Below are positions 15,326-22,175 of a stretch of DNA of 23,001 nucleotides, one piece after another (within the stretch, counting starts at the first letter, position 1; the number at the start of each line of letters is the position of its first letter). The translations under genes and the position numbers were made by a program. The stretch is from JAFKKS01 sp039808325 (lineage in GTDB: Bacteria; Pseudomonadota; Alphaproteobacteria; Rhizobiales; Xanthobacteraceae), in NCBI GenBank assembly GCA_039808325.1, contig JBDHSU010000061.1, positions 1 through 23,001 on the forward strand. Reading direction: 5' to 3'. Under the pieces are notes generated by a model, which was not told the DNA's origin, ran no database searches, and saw only the letters and a list, made by a program, of their open reading frames with translations.

Positions 15326-16150
15326 ATGTCCACGTTCCGGCCTATTGTGCTGATCACCGGCGGATCATCCGGGATCGGCGCCGCGCTGGCGCGCGTCTTC
15401 GCCGAAAACAACCATGAGGTCGTCCTTGTGGCGCGCAACGGGGCGCAACTCGACGCCGTGGCCGACGATATCGGCGCGCACGGCCTCAAGCGTCCACACG
15501 TTCTGCCGATCGACCTGATGCGCCTCGATAGCGGCGCGCGTATCGGGCAGGAACTGGCGGCGCGCGGGCTTGAGCCCGCGTTCATCGTCAACAATGCCGG
15601 CTTCGGCCTGGTCGGCGGCGCCTCCGTGCTCGATCGGGCGGAGCAGCTCGACATGATCGACCTCAATATCCGTGCGCTCACCGATTTGTCGCTGCGTTTC
15701 GTCGGCAGTTTGCAGCGCCACCGAGGCGGTCTGCTGAATGTCGCCTCCGTTGCCGCGTTTCTGCCGGGCGCCGGCATGGCCGTTTATTACGCGAGCAAGG
15801 CCTACGTCCTCTCCTTCACCGAAGCGCTGCATCGCGAGCTCGAAGGCAAGGGCGTGCGGGTGACGGCGCTTTGCCCTGGCCCGGTGCCCACCGCATTCCA
15901 GGATCGTGCCGGCATGGTGCTCGGCGGGGACCGCATCGTGGCTCTTCTGAGCCAGCCGGCGGAGCGGGTCGCGCGTGCCGGGTATGCCGGATTGATGGCG
16001 GGACGGCGCGTCGTGGTTCCGGGCTTCGCCAACAAGCTCGTCACCGTCCTGGTGCGATTCGTGCCGCACTCCCTGCTTCTGCGCGTCGCGGACGAGCGCC
16101 AGCGCAAGCGCAAGATGTCGGGCACGCCGTGGTCGCAGCACCCGCTTTGA
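15326..16150 (+). CDS. Short-chain dehydrogenase/reductase (SDR)
   Basis: A 274-residue classical SDR of the DltE/YqjQ-like type. The nucleotide-binding TGGSSGIG (11-18), NNAG (89-92), catalytic S141, and the Y154-x-x-x-K158 pair in VYYASK are all present. Basic residue R37 after the second strand (VLVARN) favours NADP(H). The C-terminal part (LVTVLVRFVPHSLLLRVADERQRKRK) is hydrophobic then basic, which suggests contact with the membrane, as in some lipid-acting SDRs. The substrate is unknown. It follows the TerB-like gene by 50 bases on the same strand. Its ATG at 15326 has no strong ribosome-binding site, but the glycine motif fixes the start within a few residues. Confidence 0.88.
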   Translation: MSTFRPIVLITGGSSGIGAALARVFAENNHEVVLVARNGAQLDAVADDIGAHGLKRPHVLPIDLMRLDSGARIGQELAARGLEPAFIVNNAGFGLVGGASVLDRAEQLDMIDLNIRALTDLSLRFVGSLQRHRGGLLNVASVAAFLPGAGMAVYYASKAYVLSFTEALHRELEGKGVRVTALCPGPVPTAFQDRAGMVLGGDRIVALLSQPAERVARAGYAGLMAGRRVVVPGFANKLVTVLVRFVPHSLLLRVADERQRKRKMSGTPWSQHPL

Positions 16151-16188
16151 CCGTTTTCGCCGCACACCGGGCGCGGGAGACGATCAAT

Positions 16189-16272
16189 ATGGCGCGACCC
16201 AATTCCCTTAAAACGAATCCTGCATTAGGACAGAAAAACGAAGCCCGTTCGTTTCGTCAGAGCCCCGAATGA
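16189..16272 (+). CDS. Possible 27-residue ORF coupled to the amidotransferase gene
   Basis: An ATG at 16189 preceded by GGGAGA at 16175-16180 (8-base spacing) opens a frame beginning MARPNSLKTNPALG and ending at 16272, where TGA overlaps the amidotransferase ATG as ATGA. The Shine-Dalgarno is better than that of the downstream gene. The peptide is polar and basic with no recognisable domain. It may be a translational-coupling leader or a chance frame. Confidence 0.35.
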   Translation: MARPNSLKTNPALGQKNEARSFRQSPE

Positions 16273-17033
16273 AGAAGCCCGTTCTCTGCATCGTCCACCA
16301 AGAGCATTCCATTCCGGGCCGGGTGGGCCACGCACTGCAGCAACTCGGTTATCCGCTGGATATCCGGCGGCCGCGCTTTGGCGATCCGCTGCCGGCAACG
16401 ATGGATGAGCATTCCGGCGCCATCGTTTTCGGCGGACCGATGAGCGCGAACGACAGCGACGGTTTTGTCCGCCGCGAGATCGACTGGATGGCGGTGCCGA
16501 TCGCCGAGGACAAGCCGCTGCTCGGCATCTGTCTCGGCGCGCAGATGCTGGCGCGCCAGCTTGGGGCGAAAGTCTTCTGTCACGCGCAGGGACACGTCGA
16601 AGTCGGCTACTACGCGATCCGTCCGACCGAGGCCGGGCGGGCACTGAGCCCGCTATGGCCGAGGCACGTCTATCAATGGCATCGCGAAGGCTTCGATCTC
16701 GCCGACGGCGCCGAACTTCTGGCGGAAGGCGAGTGCTTTCCGGTGCAGGCGTTCCGCTACGGCAGCGCGTTCGCGCTGCAATTCCATCCGGAGGTCACGC
16801 AAGCGATGATGTGCCGGTGGACGGTGCGCGGCGCGGCGCGGCTGGAACTGCCGAATGCGCGGCCGCGTGAGCAGCATTTCGCCGATCGCGCGGCTTACGA
16901 TTATCCGGTCAGGCAATGGCTGGCCGAATTCCTGGACCATTGGGTCGCCGGCGCGGCGAAGACGGCGCGGGCGAGGGCGCCGTCGCCCCGGACCGCTGCC
17001 GGGCAGTCGGAGGCGGCAGCCTCCCTCCTTTAG
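16269..17033 (+). CDS. Class I glutamine amidotransferase-like protein
   Basis: A 254-residue stand-alone GATase1 domain. The nucleophile elbow is GICLGAQ with C88, and the His-Glu pair is H173/E175 in LQFHPEVT, so the full catalytic triad is present. An oxyanion-type segment FGGPMSAND (54-62) matches the GuaA-like subgroup. After about residue 225 the protein ends in an Ala/Arg-rich tail that looks disordered. Such proteins are often labelled GMP synthase-like glutamine amidotransferases; no synthetase partner is adjacent, so the acceptor is unknown, and gamma-glutamyl hydrolase activity on another compound is possible. Its stop codon lies inside the left copy of a 20-base tandem duplication shared with the convergent DUF1127 gene. 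Confidence 0.85.
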   Translation: MKKPVLCIVHQEHSIPGRVGHALQQLGYPLDIRRPRFGDPLPATMDEHSGAIVFGGPMSANDSDGFVRREIDWMAVPIAEDKPLLGICLGAQMLARQLGAKVFCHAQGHVEVGYYAIRPTEAGRALSPLWPRHVYQWHREGFDLADGAELLAEGECFPVQAFRYGSAFALQFHPEVTQAMMCRWTVRGAARLELPNARPREQHFADRAAYDYPVRQWLAEFLDHWVAGAAKTARARAPSPRTAAGQSEAAASLL

Positions 17034-17068
17034 TCGAGGAGAGGCTTGTTTAGTCGAGAAGGGGCTTG
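17029..17068. repeat. 20-base tandem duplication at a convergent gene junction
   Basis: The segments 17029-17048 and 17049-17068 differ at 2 of 20 positions (TTTAGTCGAGGAGAGGCTTG versus TTTAGTCGAGAAGGGGCTTG). On the minus strand both encode KPLLD followed by TAA, the last codons of the DUF1127 gene. The right copy is the one in use; the left copy is outside that gene and carries the amidotransferase stop codon. Confidence 0.85.
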
Positions 17069-17277
17069 GCGACGGCCTGGGAGGCCGCCTGCGGAACGTC
17101 TTCGCGGCGCAGGCCAAGCGCTGCCAACTGACCGTCCGACATCCGCGACAGCGTTTCGTAGCGGCGCGCCATGGCGTGACCGTCGCGCACGCCCGCGACC
17201 AGCTTGGCGACGGCGGCGCCGACGTTATGGAAGAACGCGCCCGAGCTGCGGCGGGCGGGCAGGGTGAGAGTAGACAT
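17050..17277 (-). CDS. DUF1127 family small protein
   Basis: A 75-residue protein. The C-terminal half has the DUF1127 (YjiS-like) pattern RRYETLSRMSDGQLAALGLRREDVP, with the conserved Leu-Ser-Asp and Leu-x-x-Leu-Gly-Leu-x-Arg-x-Asp spacing (about 38-62). In alphaproteobacteria DUF1127 proteins are small basic proteins; some have roles in RNA turnover or in phosphate and stress responses, but no role can be assigned here. The start at 17277 is firm: AAGGAG at 17286-17291 (minus strand) lies 8 bases upstream, and a sigma70-like promoter is placed so that the leader would be about 17 bases. Confidence 0.82.
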   Translation of the reverse strand: MSTLTLPARRSSGAFFHNVGAAVAKLVAGVRDGHAMARRYETLSRMSDGQLAALGLRREDVPQAASQAVAKPLLD

Positions 17278-17300
17278 CGGCGATCTCCTTTACGCCGATG

Positions 17301-17329
17301 CATATAATTTTGGTATACCAACGTGTCAT
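17301..17329 (-). promoter_or_regulatory. Sigma70-like promoter of the DUF1127 gene with a spacer palindrome
   Basis: On the minus strand, ATGACA (complement of 17324-17329; 5 of 6 to TTGACA) is followed after exactly 17 bases by TATATG (complement of 17301-17306; 4 of 6 to TATAAT). The predicted start site is near 17294, just ahead of the Shine-Dalgarno. The 12-base palindrome TTGGTATACCAA (17310-17321) lies in the spacer, a classic position for a repressor operator. Its half-sites fit the TNGT-N3-ACNA pattern of FadR-subfamily GntR regulators. Confidence 0.65.
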
Positions 17330-17497
17330 CAGCGATTTACCGCATAGCGGCATGATGATTGTGCATAGCACAATAAGGACATCCGCACCGATCGGCGCGA
17401 AACCGCTGCGAACGATCCAAGGTCCGATCCAACGGCATGGAATCAGACCCATCGTTATCGTTTTGTTTGAGTGCGGTCCCCCGGCTCGGGCCCAAGG

Positions 17498-17544
17498 GCA
17501 TGCTTTTTCCGAAAACCGGTTCCACTTTTCGGGACCATGCTCTA
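17498..17544. repeat. Palindromic intergenic element, copy C
   Basis: The outer arms GCATG (17498-17502) and CATGC (17536-17540) pair, and the inner arms CCGAAAA (17509-17515) and TTTTCGG (17526-17532) pair perfectly. On the minus strand it opens with the TAG stop codon of the dehydrogenase gene as TAGAGC, then CCCGAAAAGTGG and CGGTTTTC. It matches from memory a very common rhizobial palindromic repeat and is related to copies A and B. Confidence 0.78.
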
Positions 17545-18531
17545 AAGCATTGAAATTTCGGCCAGAAATGCATTGCTCACGGCGAGGCCATCGCGCGCCG
17601 CGGCGGCGCGGGAGGCGCGCCGCCTGTTCCCCGGGAGCCGCGCGCCGGGCTGGTCTTCGACCGCGCGCGCCAGGACTTCGAAGCGCTCCACGCCTTTCGC
17701 CCCGAACGCGGACGGATCGAATGCCACGATGAGCTGGCCGGTCCCCGGCGGCGGGCCTTTCGCGTCGAGGAACGACGAGGCCTCGTCGGCGAAATTCGCG
17801 CCCGTCAGCCCCGCGGCGAGGAGTTCGACCATCAGGGCGAGCGCCACCCCTTTGGCGTCGCCGAGCGGCACCATGGTTCCGGCGAGCCCCGCGGCGGGGT
17901 CGGTCGTGGCGCGGCCTTGCGCGTCGAGCGCCCAGCCCTCCGGAACGGATTCGCCGCGCTGCCTGGCGGCGAGGAGGCTGCCGCGCGGGACCTTCGACAG
18001 CGCCATGTCGACGACGATCGGCGCGCGGCCGGGAAGCGGGCAGGCGAAGGCGATCGGATTGGTGCCGAAGACGCCGCGCGAGCCGCCCCAAGGCGCGATC
18101 GCGGCGGGCGTGTTGGCGAACATCATGGCGACGAGCCCCGCCTCGGCCAGGGCCTCGACGGCGTGCCCGGCGGCGCCACAATGGTGCGAGCGACGAATGG
18201 CCGCCGCGGCGACGCCGGTCTTCCGCGCCGTACCTGGCAATGCCGCAATGGCGGCGTCGAGCGCGGGGAAAGCGAAACCGTTGGCCGCGTCGACGGCAAG
18301 GAGGGCCGCGCGCGGCCGCGTGAGCGCGGGCGTCGCGTATCCGTCGACCTTGCCGGCCTTCGCTTGCGCCGCGTAGCTCGGCACGCGGGAGAGCCCGTGC
18401 CCCTTCAGTCCATCGGCTTCCGCCCGAACCAGGGCGCGCGCGACGCTGCGCGCATTGTCCTCGCGCGTGTTGCAGCGGACGAGCGTGCCCGCAACCAGGT
18501 TCTCCGCGTCTGCGAGGGAGAGCGTCGGCAT
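17542..18531 (-). CDS. LDH2-family dehydrogenase, probable (R)-sulfolactate dehydrogenase
   Basis: A 329-residue NAD(P)-dependent 2-hydroxyacid dehydrogenase of the LDH2/MDH2 family (type-2 malate dehydrogenase, ureidoglycolate dehydrogenase, sulfolactate dehydrogenase ComC). Family landmarks are ADGLKGHGLSRVP (H45), the SHHCGAAGHAVE catalytic region (H116/H117), and PWGGSRGVFGTNPIAFACP in the nucleotide-binding domain. The last 35 residues (RRRASRAAAARDG onward) are basic and Ala-rich. The gene starts 4 bases after the exporter stop codon, so it belongs to the suy-like operon, where a ComC-type enzyme would interconvert sulfopyruvate and (R)-3-sulfolactate. The family is well supported; the sulfolactate assignment comes from context. 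Its stop codon is part of a palindromic element. Confidence 0.8.
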   Translation of the reverse strand: MPTLSLADAENLVAGTLVRCNTREDNARSVARALVRAEADGLKGHGLSRVPSYAAQAKAGKVDGYATPALTRPRAALLAVDAANGFAFPALDAAIAALPGTARKTGVAAAAIRRSHHCGAAGHAVEALAEAGLVAMMFANTPAAIAPWGGSRGVFGTNPIAFACPLPGRAPIVVDMALSKVPRGSLLAARQRGESVPEGWALDAQGRATTDPAAGLAGTMVPLGDAKGVALALMVELLAAGLTGANFADEASSFLDAKGPPPGTGQLIVAFDPSAFGAKGVERFEVLARAVEDQPGARLPGNRRRASRAAAARDGLAVSNAFLAEISML

Positions 18532-18535
18532 CGGT

Positions 18536-19591
18536 TCAGTGGAGCAGGAGCAATCCGCCGGTGACGACCACGAAGATCACGAGCGTCGTGCCGACGACGG
18601 TCGCGATGTGCCGCCAGCCCAGCGCGCCGATTGCGGTCAAGGAGGTGCCGAGGCCGAGGGCGCCGATGGCGATGAGAAGTCCCCAGGTGGACACCTCCAC
18701 CAGGAGCTTCTTGATCGGGTCGTAAAGCGGCGCGAGGCTCGGCAATGCCGCCATCGCGCTGTTGACGATACAAAGGACAAGAAAGACCAGCGCGAAGACA
18801 GGGACCGGCACCTTCGCCTCGCCGGTACGCGCGCCCCGGTGCGTGAACCACCAGCCGATGGCGAGCACCACCGGCAGCAGCAGGAACACGCGGAACAGCT
18901 TCACGATGACGGCGGCGTTGCCGACGGTGTCCGATACCGCGTAGCCGGCGCCGACGACCTGTGCGACGTCATGGATCGTGCCGCCGAGCATCACGCCGGT
19001 TTCCTGCGCGTCGAAGCCGAGGAGCACGCAGAGCGGCGGATAAAGAACCATGCCCAGCGTCGCCAGCGCGTTGACGCCGACGACGACGAATACGATGTCG
19101 GCTTCCTTTCCGGCGTAGTTGGGCACCACGGTCGAGGTCGCGAGCGTCGCCGACGCGCCGCAGACGGCGGTGCCGGCGCCCGCCAGCGCGCCGTAGCCTT
19201 CGTTCTGTCCAAACAGGTGCGCGAGCACGAAGCCCGCGACGATGGTGGCCGTCATCGCGACGATCACCAGCGAGGCCTGCGCCAGCCCGAGCGCGATGAT
19301 CTCGCTGAGCGCGACGCGCAGACCGAGAAGGGCGACGGCCCAACGCAGCAAGGTCTTCACGCAGAAGGTCATGCCGGGCTTGAAGACCGGCCGCGCCGCG
19401 ACGGGGTTCAAAGCGATGCCGACGAGCAGCGCGATCACCATCGCGGGGATCGGGACGACCTTTCCGACATAGGGCGCGGCGACGACGCCGACGATCGCAA
19501 CCGCAAGGGAGATGAGAATGCCGGGCACGAGGTCGCGGAGCACCATGATGGCGCGCGATGAGGGACGTTCGGCGGCGCGAAGATTGGTCAT
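18536..19591 (-). CDS. YeiH/UPF0324 family exporter, probable sulfite/sulfate exporter
   Basis: A 351-residue inner-membrane protein with about ten hydrophobic segments. The family signatures GAGTAVCGASATLA (138-151) and GGTIHDVAQVVGAGYA (203-218) are present, along with a LNPV segment near 61-64. YeiH relatives occur in sulfonate-degradation clusters (SuyZ/TauZ-type) as candidate exporters of the sulfite or sulfate released inside the cell. Here it sits between the presumed sulfo-lyase genes and the dehydrogenase, which fits that role. The ATG at 19591 has a weak ribosome-binding site; an alternative ATG at 19546 would remove 15 polar residues without affecting the first membrane segment. 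It is 210 bases downstream of the large lyase subunit gene. Confidence 0.85.
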   Translation of the reverse strand: MTNLRAAERPSSRAIMVLRDLVPGILISLAVAIVGVVAAPYVGKVVPIPAMVIALLVGIALNPVAARPVFKPGMTFCVKTLLRWAVALLGLRVALSEIIALGLAQASLVIVAMTATIVAGFVLAHLFGQNEGYGALAGAGTAVCGASATLATSTVVPNYAGKEADIVFVVVGVNALATLGMVLYPPLCVLLGFDAQETGVMLGGTIHDVAQVVGAGYAVSDTVGNAAVIVKLFRVFLLLPVVLAIGWWFTHRGARTGEAKVPVPVFALVFLVLCIVNSAMAALPSLAPLYDPIKKLLVEVSTWGLLIAIGALGLGTSLTAIGALGWRHIATVVGTTLVIFVVVTGGLLLLH

Positions 19592-19754
19592 TGGACGGGT
19601 TCGGATATGCCGGTTTCAGAATTGGAACCTGTTCGAACCCGGGGCTCGCGCTGCCGCGCCAGCCTCGGATCGGCGCTCTTGTGAACGGAACAAGCGACGG
19701 CGTCGAGCCCAAAATGAACGGGACGCGCCGCATGGCATCCATGCCGTGCCCTGA

Positions 19755-19780
19755 CCGGAATTGTCACCGCGACAATCCGG
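19755..19780 (-). other. Stem-loop inside the suy-like operon
   Basis: CCGGAATTGTC (19755-19765) and GACAATCCGG (19771-19780) pair over 10 bp with one bulged A around ACCGC. It lies about 20 bases beyond the large lyase subunit stop codon. No T-run follows, so it may protect the 3' end of a processed suyAB message or partly terminate it. The rest of 19592-19801 shows no gene. Confidence 0.5.
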
Positions 19781-19801
19781 CGGCTCGCGGCGAGCGAAGG
19801 G

Positions 19802-20998
19802 CTACGCACTCCGATACAGCTTCGTCAGCACGAACTCGCGATGCCCGAGCGCTTCCGCCGCGGTCAGCCGACCGTTCGCGGTCCGCATGATCATGTCGAT
19901 GAGCGCGTCGCCGGCCTGCGGGATCGTCATCTCGCGGCGAAGAATCCCCGAGACATCGACATCGACGTGCTCCGACATCGTGCGCACGGTGCGCGGATTG
20001 CCGGTAATCTTGATGACCGGCACGATCGGGTTGCCGATGATATTGCCCTGTCCGGTCGGGAAGGTGTGCACGACGTAGCCGGCGGCCGCCATCAGCGTCA
20101 CGCATTCCGCCGCGGCCGATGACGTGTCCATATAGTAGAGGCCGGCGCCTTTCGCGGGCGCTTCGGCCGGCTCGAGCACGTCGATATACTTGCAGGTGCG
20201 TCCGATCTTCTCGAGGTTGCCGAGCGCCTTCTCCTCGATGGTGGTGAGGCCGCCGGCGATGTTGCCCTTGGTCGGTTGCGAATCGGACAGATCGTTCGTC
20301 TTGTGTGCCTGGATGACGTCGTCCTCGTAAGCCTGCCAGGTCCTCATCCATTTCTCGCCGACCGCGGGGGACGCCGCGCGCGCCTTTGCGAGATGCTCGG
20401 CGCCGGTGATCTCGGAGGTTTCGCCGAACACGCCGTAAATCCCCTTCGGGATCAGCTTGTCGTACATGTTGCCGACGGTCGGGCACGACGCGAGGCCGGT
20501 CGTGGTGTCGCTCTCGCCGCATTTTGTGGAAACCCAGAGGTCGGAGATGCCGCACTCCTCCCGCCGCAACTCCGAGGCCCATTGCACATATTCCTTCGCG
20601 ACGCGCGAGGCGCGGGCAATGGTGTCGATGTCGCCGTGCAGTTCGATGCCGAAGCCGGTGACCGGCTTGCCGGTCTTCTTGATGCCCTCGACGACGCGGT
20701 TGGTCCACTGCTCCTCGATGCCGATGACGACGACCGCCGCGACATTCGGATTGGATCCGGTGCCGATCAGTGTGCGGAAGAAAAGTTCGAGGTCCTCGCC
20801 GAACTGCAGCCGCCCATAGGCGTGCGGGATCGCCAGGGTGCCCTTGATGTTGTTCGCCACCGCTTCGCAGGCGGCGTTGGAGAGGTCGTCGAGAGGAAGG
20901 ATGACGACATGGTTGCGCACGCCGACGCGGCCGTTCTCACGCCGCCAGCCGTGGAAGCGCAGGCTCGACTTGCCGTTCTTTGCTTTGCTCTTGGCCAT
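19802..20998 (-). CDS. suyB: UxaA-family lyase large subunit, probable sulfolactate sulfo-lyase SuyB
   Basis: A 398-residue catalytic subunit of the altronate/galactarate dehydratase superfamily. The N-terminal GWRRENGRVGVRN (17-29) and KCGESDTTTGLASCPTVGN (159-177) are the family hallmarks; Cys160 and Cys172 are candidate ligands or catalytic residues. C-terminal blocks include HTFPTGQGNIIGNP and KITGNP. SuyB with SuyA splits (R)-3-sulfolactate into pyruvate and sulfite. Altronate and galactarate dehydratases are usually single longer chains, while a separate about 95-residue small subunit plus an about 390-residue large subunit, next to a YeiH exporter and a ComC-like dehydrogenase, is the SuyAB layout. 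The ATG at 20998 is 5 bases after the suyA stop codon; an upstream GTG at 21010 would overlap it. Confidence 0.78.
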   Translation of the reverse strand: MAKSKAKNGKSSLRFHGWRRENGRVGVRNHVVILPLDDLSNAACEAVANNIKGTLAIPHAYGRLQFGEDLELFFRTLIGTGSNPNVAAVVVIGIEEQWTNRVVEGIKKTGKPVTGFGIELHGDIDTIARASRVAKEYVQWASELRREECGISDLWVSTKCGESDTTTGLASCPTVGNMYDKLIPKGIYGVFGETSEITGAEHLAKARAASPAVGEKWMRTWQAYEDDVIQAHKTNDLSDSQPTKGNIAGGLTTIEEKALGNLEKIGRTCKYIDVLEPAEAPAKGAGLYYMDTSSAAAECVTLMAAAGYVVHTFPTGQGNIIGNPIVPVIKITGNPRTVRTMSEHVDVDVSGILRREMTIPQAGDALIDMIMRTANGRLTAAEALGHREFVLTKLYRSA

Positions 20999-21003
20999 GA
21001 GGC

Positions 21004-21291
21004 TCACCACCGCTTCGTCTTGAGATTATGGGTATGGACGTGCTCGCCCTTTTTGATGTCGGCGACGGCCTTGCCGATGTCCTGACCGTACTTGACGACG
21101 GTGTCGCCCTTCTTGATGTCCGCAAGCGCGACCTTGTGTCCGATCGGAACGTCCATCTTGGATTTCAGCTTGAAGGACGAGTCGTCGTGCGTGACGACGC
21201 AGAACATGTTCGTTCCGGCCTTCAAGCCCTCGATCACCACGACACCGACGGTGTCCTTCTTATCGTGGACGAGCAGATGCGGCGTACTCAT
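21004..21291 (-). CDS. suyA: SAF-domain small subunit, probable sulfolactate sulfo-lyase SuyA
   Basis: A 95-residue SAF/UxaA N-terminal-type domain: LLVHDKKDTVGVVVIEGLKAG at the start, FKLKSKMDVPIGHKVALADIKKGD in the middle and VVKYGQDIGKAVADIKKGEHVHTHN at the end. This is the standard pattern of the small domain of altronate dehydratase and of SuyA, whose length it matches. The ATG at 21291 has GAGG 7 bases upstream and is preferred over a TTG one codon earlier. It is the first gene of the operon and is followed at once by the large subunit. It shares a divergent promoter region with a GntR regulator. Altronate dehydratase small subunit is the main alternative. Confidence 0.8.
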   Translation of the reverse strand: MSTPHLLVHDKKDTVGVVVIEGLKAGTNMFCVVTHDDSSFKLKSKMDVPIGHKVALADIKKGDTVVKYGQDIGKAVADIKKGEHVHTHNLKTKRW

Positions 21292-21345
21292 CAATAGCCC
21301 TCGCGCAGATTGTTCAGCCGGTCGCAGCCGATTTGGCTTGCCCTA

Positions 21346-21377
21346 GTCTTCTATAAGACATAAGAATTCCGAGTCAA
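21346..21377 (-). promoter_or_regulatory. Promoter and overlapping operator of the suyAB operon
   Basis: On the minus strand, TTGACT (complement of 21372-21377) and TATAGA (complement of 21350-21355) are 16 bases apart and form a sigma70-like promoter about 50 bases before the suyA ATG. The inverted repeat GTCTT-CTAT-AAGAC (21346-21359) covers the -10 box, where a repressor would block transcription. The divergently encoded GntR/UTRA protein is the obvious candidate to bind here. The sequence match is direct; the regulator-site pairing is inferred. Confidence 0.6.
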
Positions 21378-21410
21378 TGGAAGCGCCCGGGTGAGGCGCG
21401 CGGGAGACGC

Positions 21411-22175
21411 ATGGCGAACGGGTCTGCGCGAATGGCGGTGCGCACCGAAAGGGCTCCGGCGGTTGATGTGCCGGGCTTCAGGCCGCTCTATCGGCAGGTC
21501 TACGAGGTGCTCGTGCGCCGTATCGCGGACGGCGTGTGGAAGCCGGGTGATGCCTTGCCGAGCGAACCCGAGATCGCCGCCGACCTACGCGTGTCGCACG
21601 GCACGGTGCGCAAGGCGCTCGACGAACTGGCGGCGGAAAATCTCGTTCTGCGCCGTCAGGGCCGCGGCACCTACGTGGCCTCGCACGACGACGCGCGCAT
21701 TCTATTCCAGTTTTTCAAAATCGTGGCGGACACCGGCGAGCACCGTTTTCCGGAAAGCCGCATCCTCTCCGTCGATATCGTCGACGCCGACAACGACGCG
21801 GCGCAGCGGCTGGCGGTGCGGGCCGGCGCGCGCATGGTGCGGCTCGACCGGGTACGATCGGTCGGCGACAAGCTCTGCATCTTCGAGCGCATCGTGCTGC
21901 CGAAGGTGATGTTCCCCGGCATCGAAAAGCGCACGCTGCCGAACAATCTCTATGAACTTTATCGCTCGGTGTTCGGCGTCACCGTCGTGCGCACGACGGA
22001 GAGGTTGAAGGCCATCGGCGCCTCGCGCGGCGTCGCCAAGCACCTCGGCGTCGCGAGCGGGACGCCGCTGCTGCAAGTGGATCGCGTCGCTTTCGGGATC
22101 GACGGCAAGCCGGCCGAATGGCGCGTCTCGCTGTGCCTGACCGATACGACGCATTACCTGTCCGATTTGCGATGA
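21411..22175 (+). CDS. GntR/HutC-family transcriptional regulator with UTRA domain
   Basis: A 254-residue repressor-type protein. The winged-helix domain (about 24-92) shows YRQVYEVLVRRIADGVWKPGD, LPSEPEIAADLRVSHGTVRKAL and LVLRRQGRGTYVA, the canonical GntR pattern. A UTRA ligand-binding domain (about 110-250) follows, with a typical late VDRVAFGIDGKPAEWRVS segment. HutC-group regulators usually bind a small metabolite from the pathway they control. It is divergent from suyA with 119 bases between starts, so it probably controls that operon in response to sulfolactate or a related sulfonate. The ATG at 21411 has GGGAG 4-5 bases upstream; an ATG at 21432 is also possible. Confidence 0.9.
   Translation: MANGSARMAVRTERAPAVDVPGFRPLYRQVYEVLVRRIADGVWKPGDALPSEPEIAADLRVSHGTVRKALDELAAENLVLRRQGRGTYVASHDDARILFQFFKIVADTGEHRFPESRILSVDIVDADNDAAQRLAVRAGARMVRLDRVRSVGDKLCIFERIVLPKVMFPGIEKRTLPNNLYELYRSVFGVTVVRTTERLKAIGASRGVAKHLGVASGTPLLQVDRVAFGIDGKPAEWRVSLCLTDTTHYLSDLR

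Noticed and set aside
19625..19650. GTTCGAACCC, resembling a tRNA T-loop
   Set aside because: The flanking bases do not form a five-base T-stem, and no acceptor, D or anticodon arm is present nearby on either strand.
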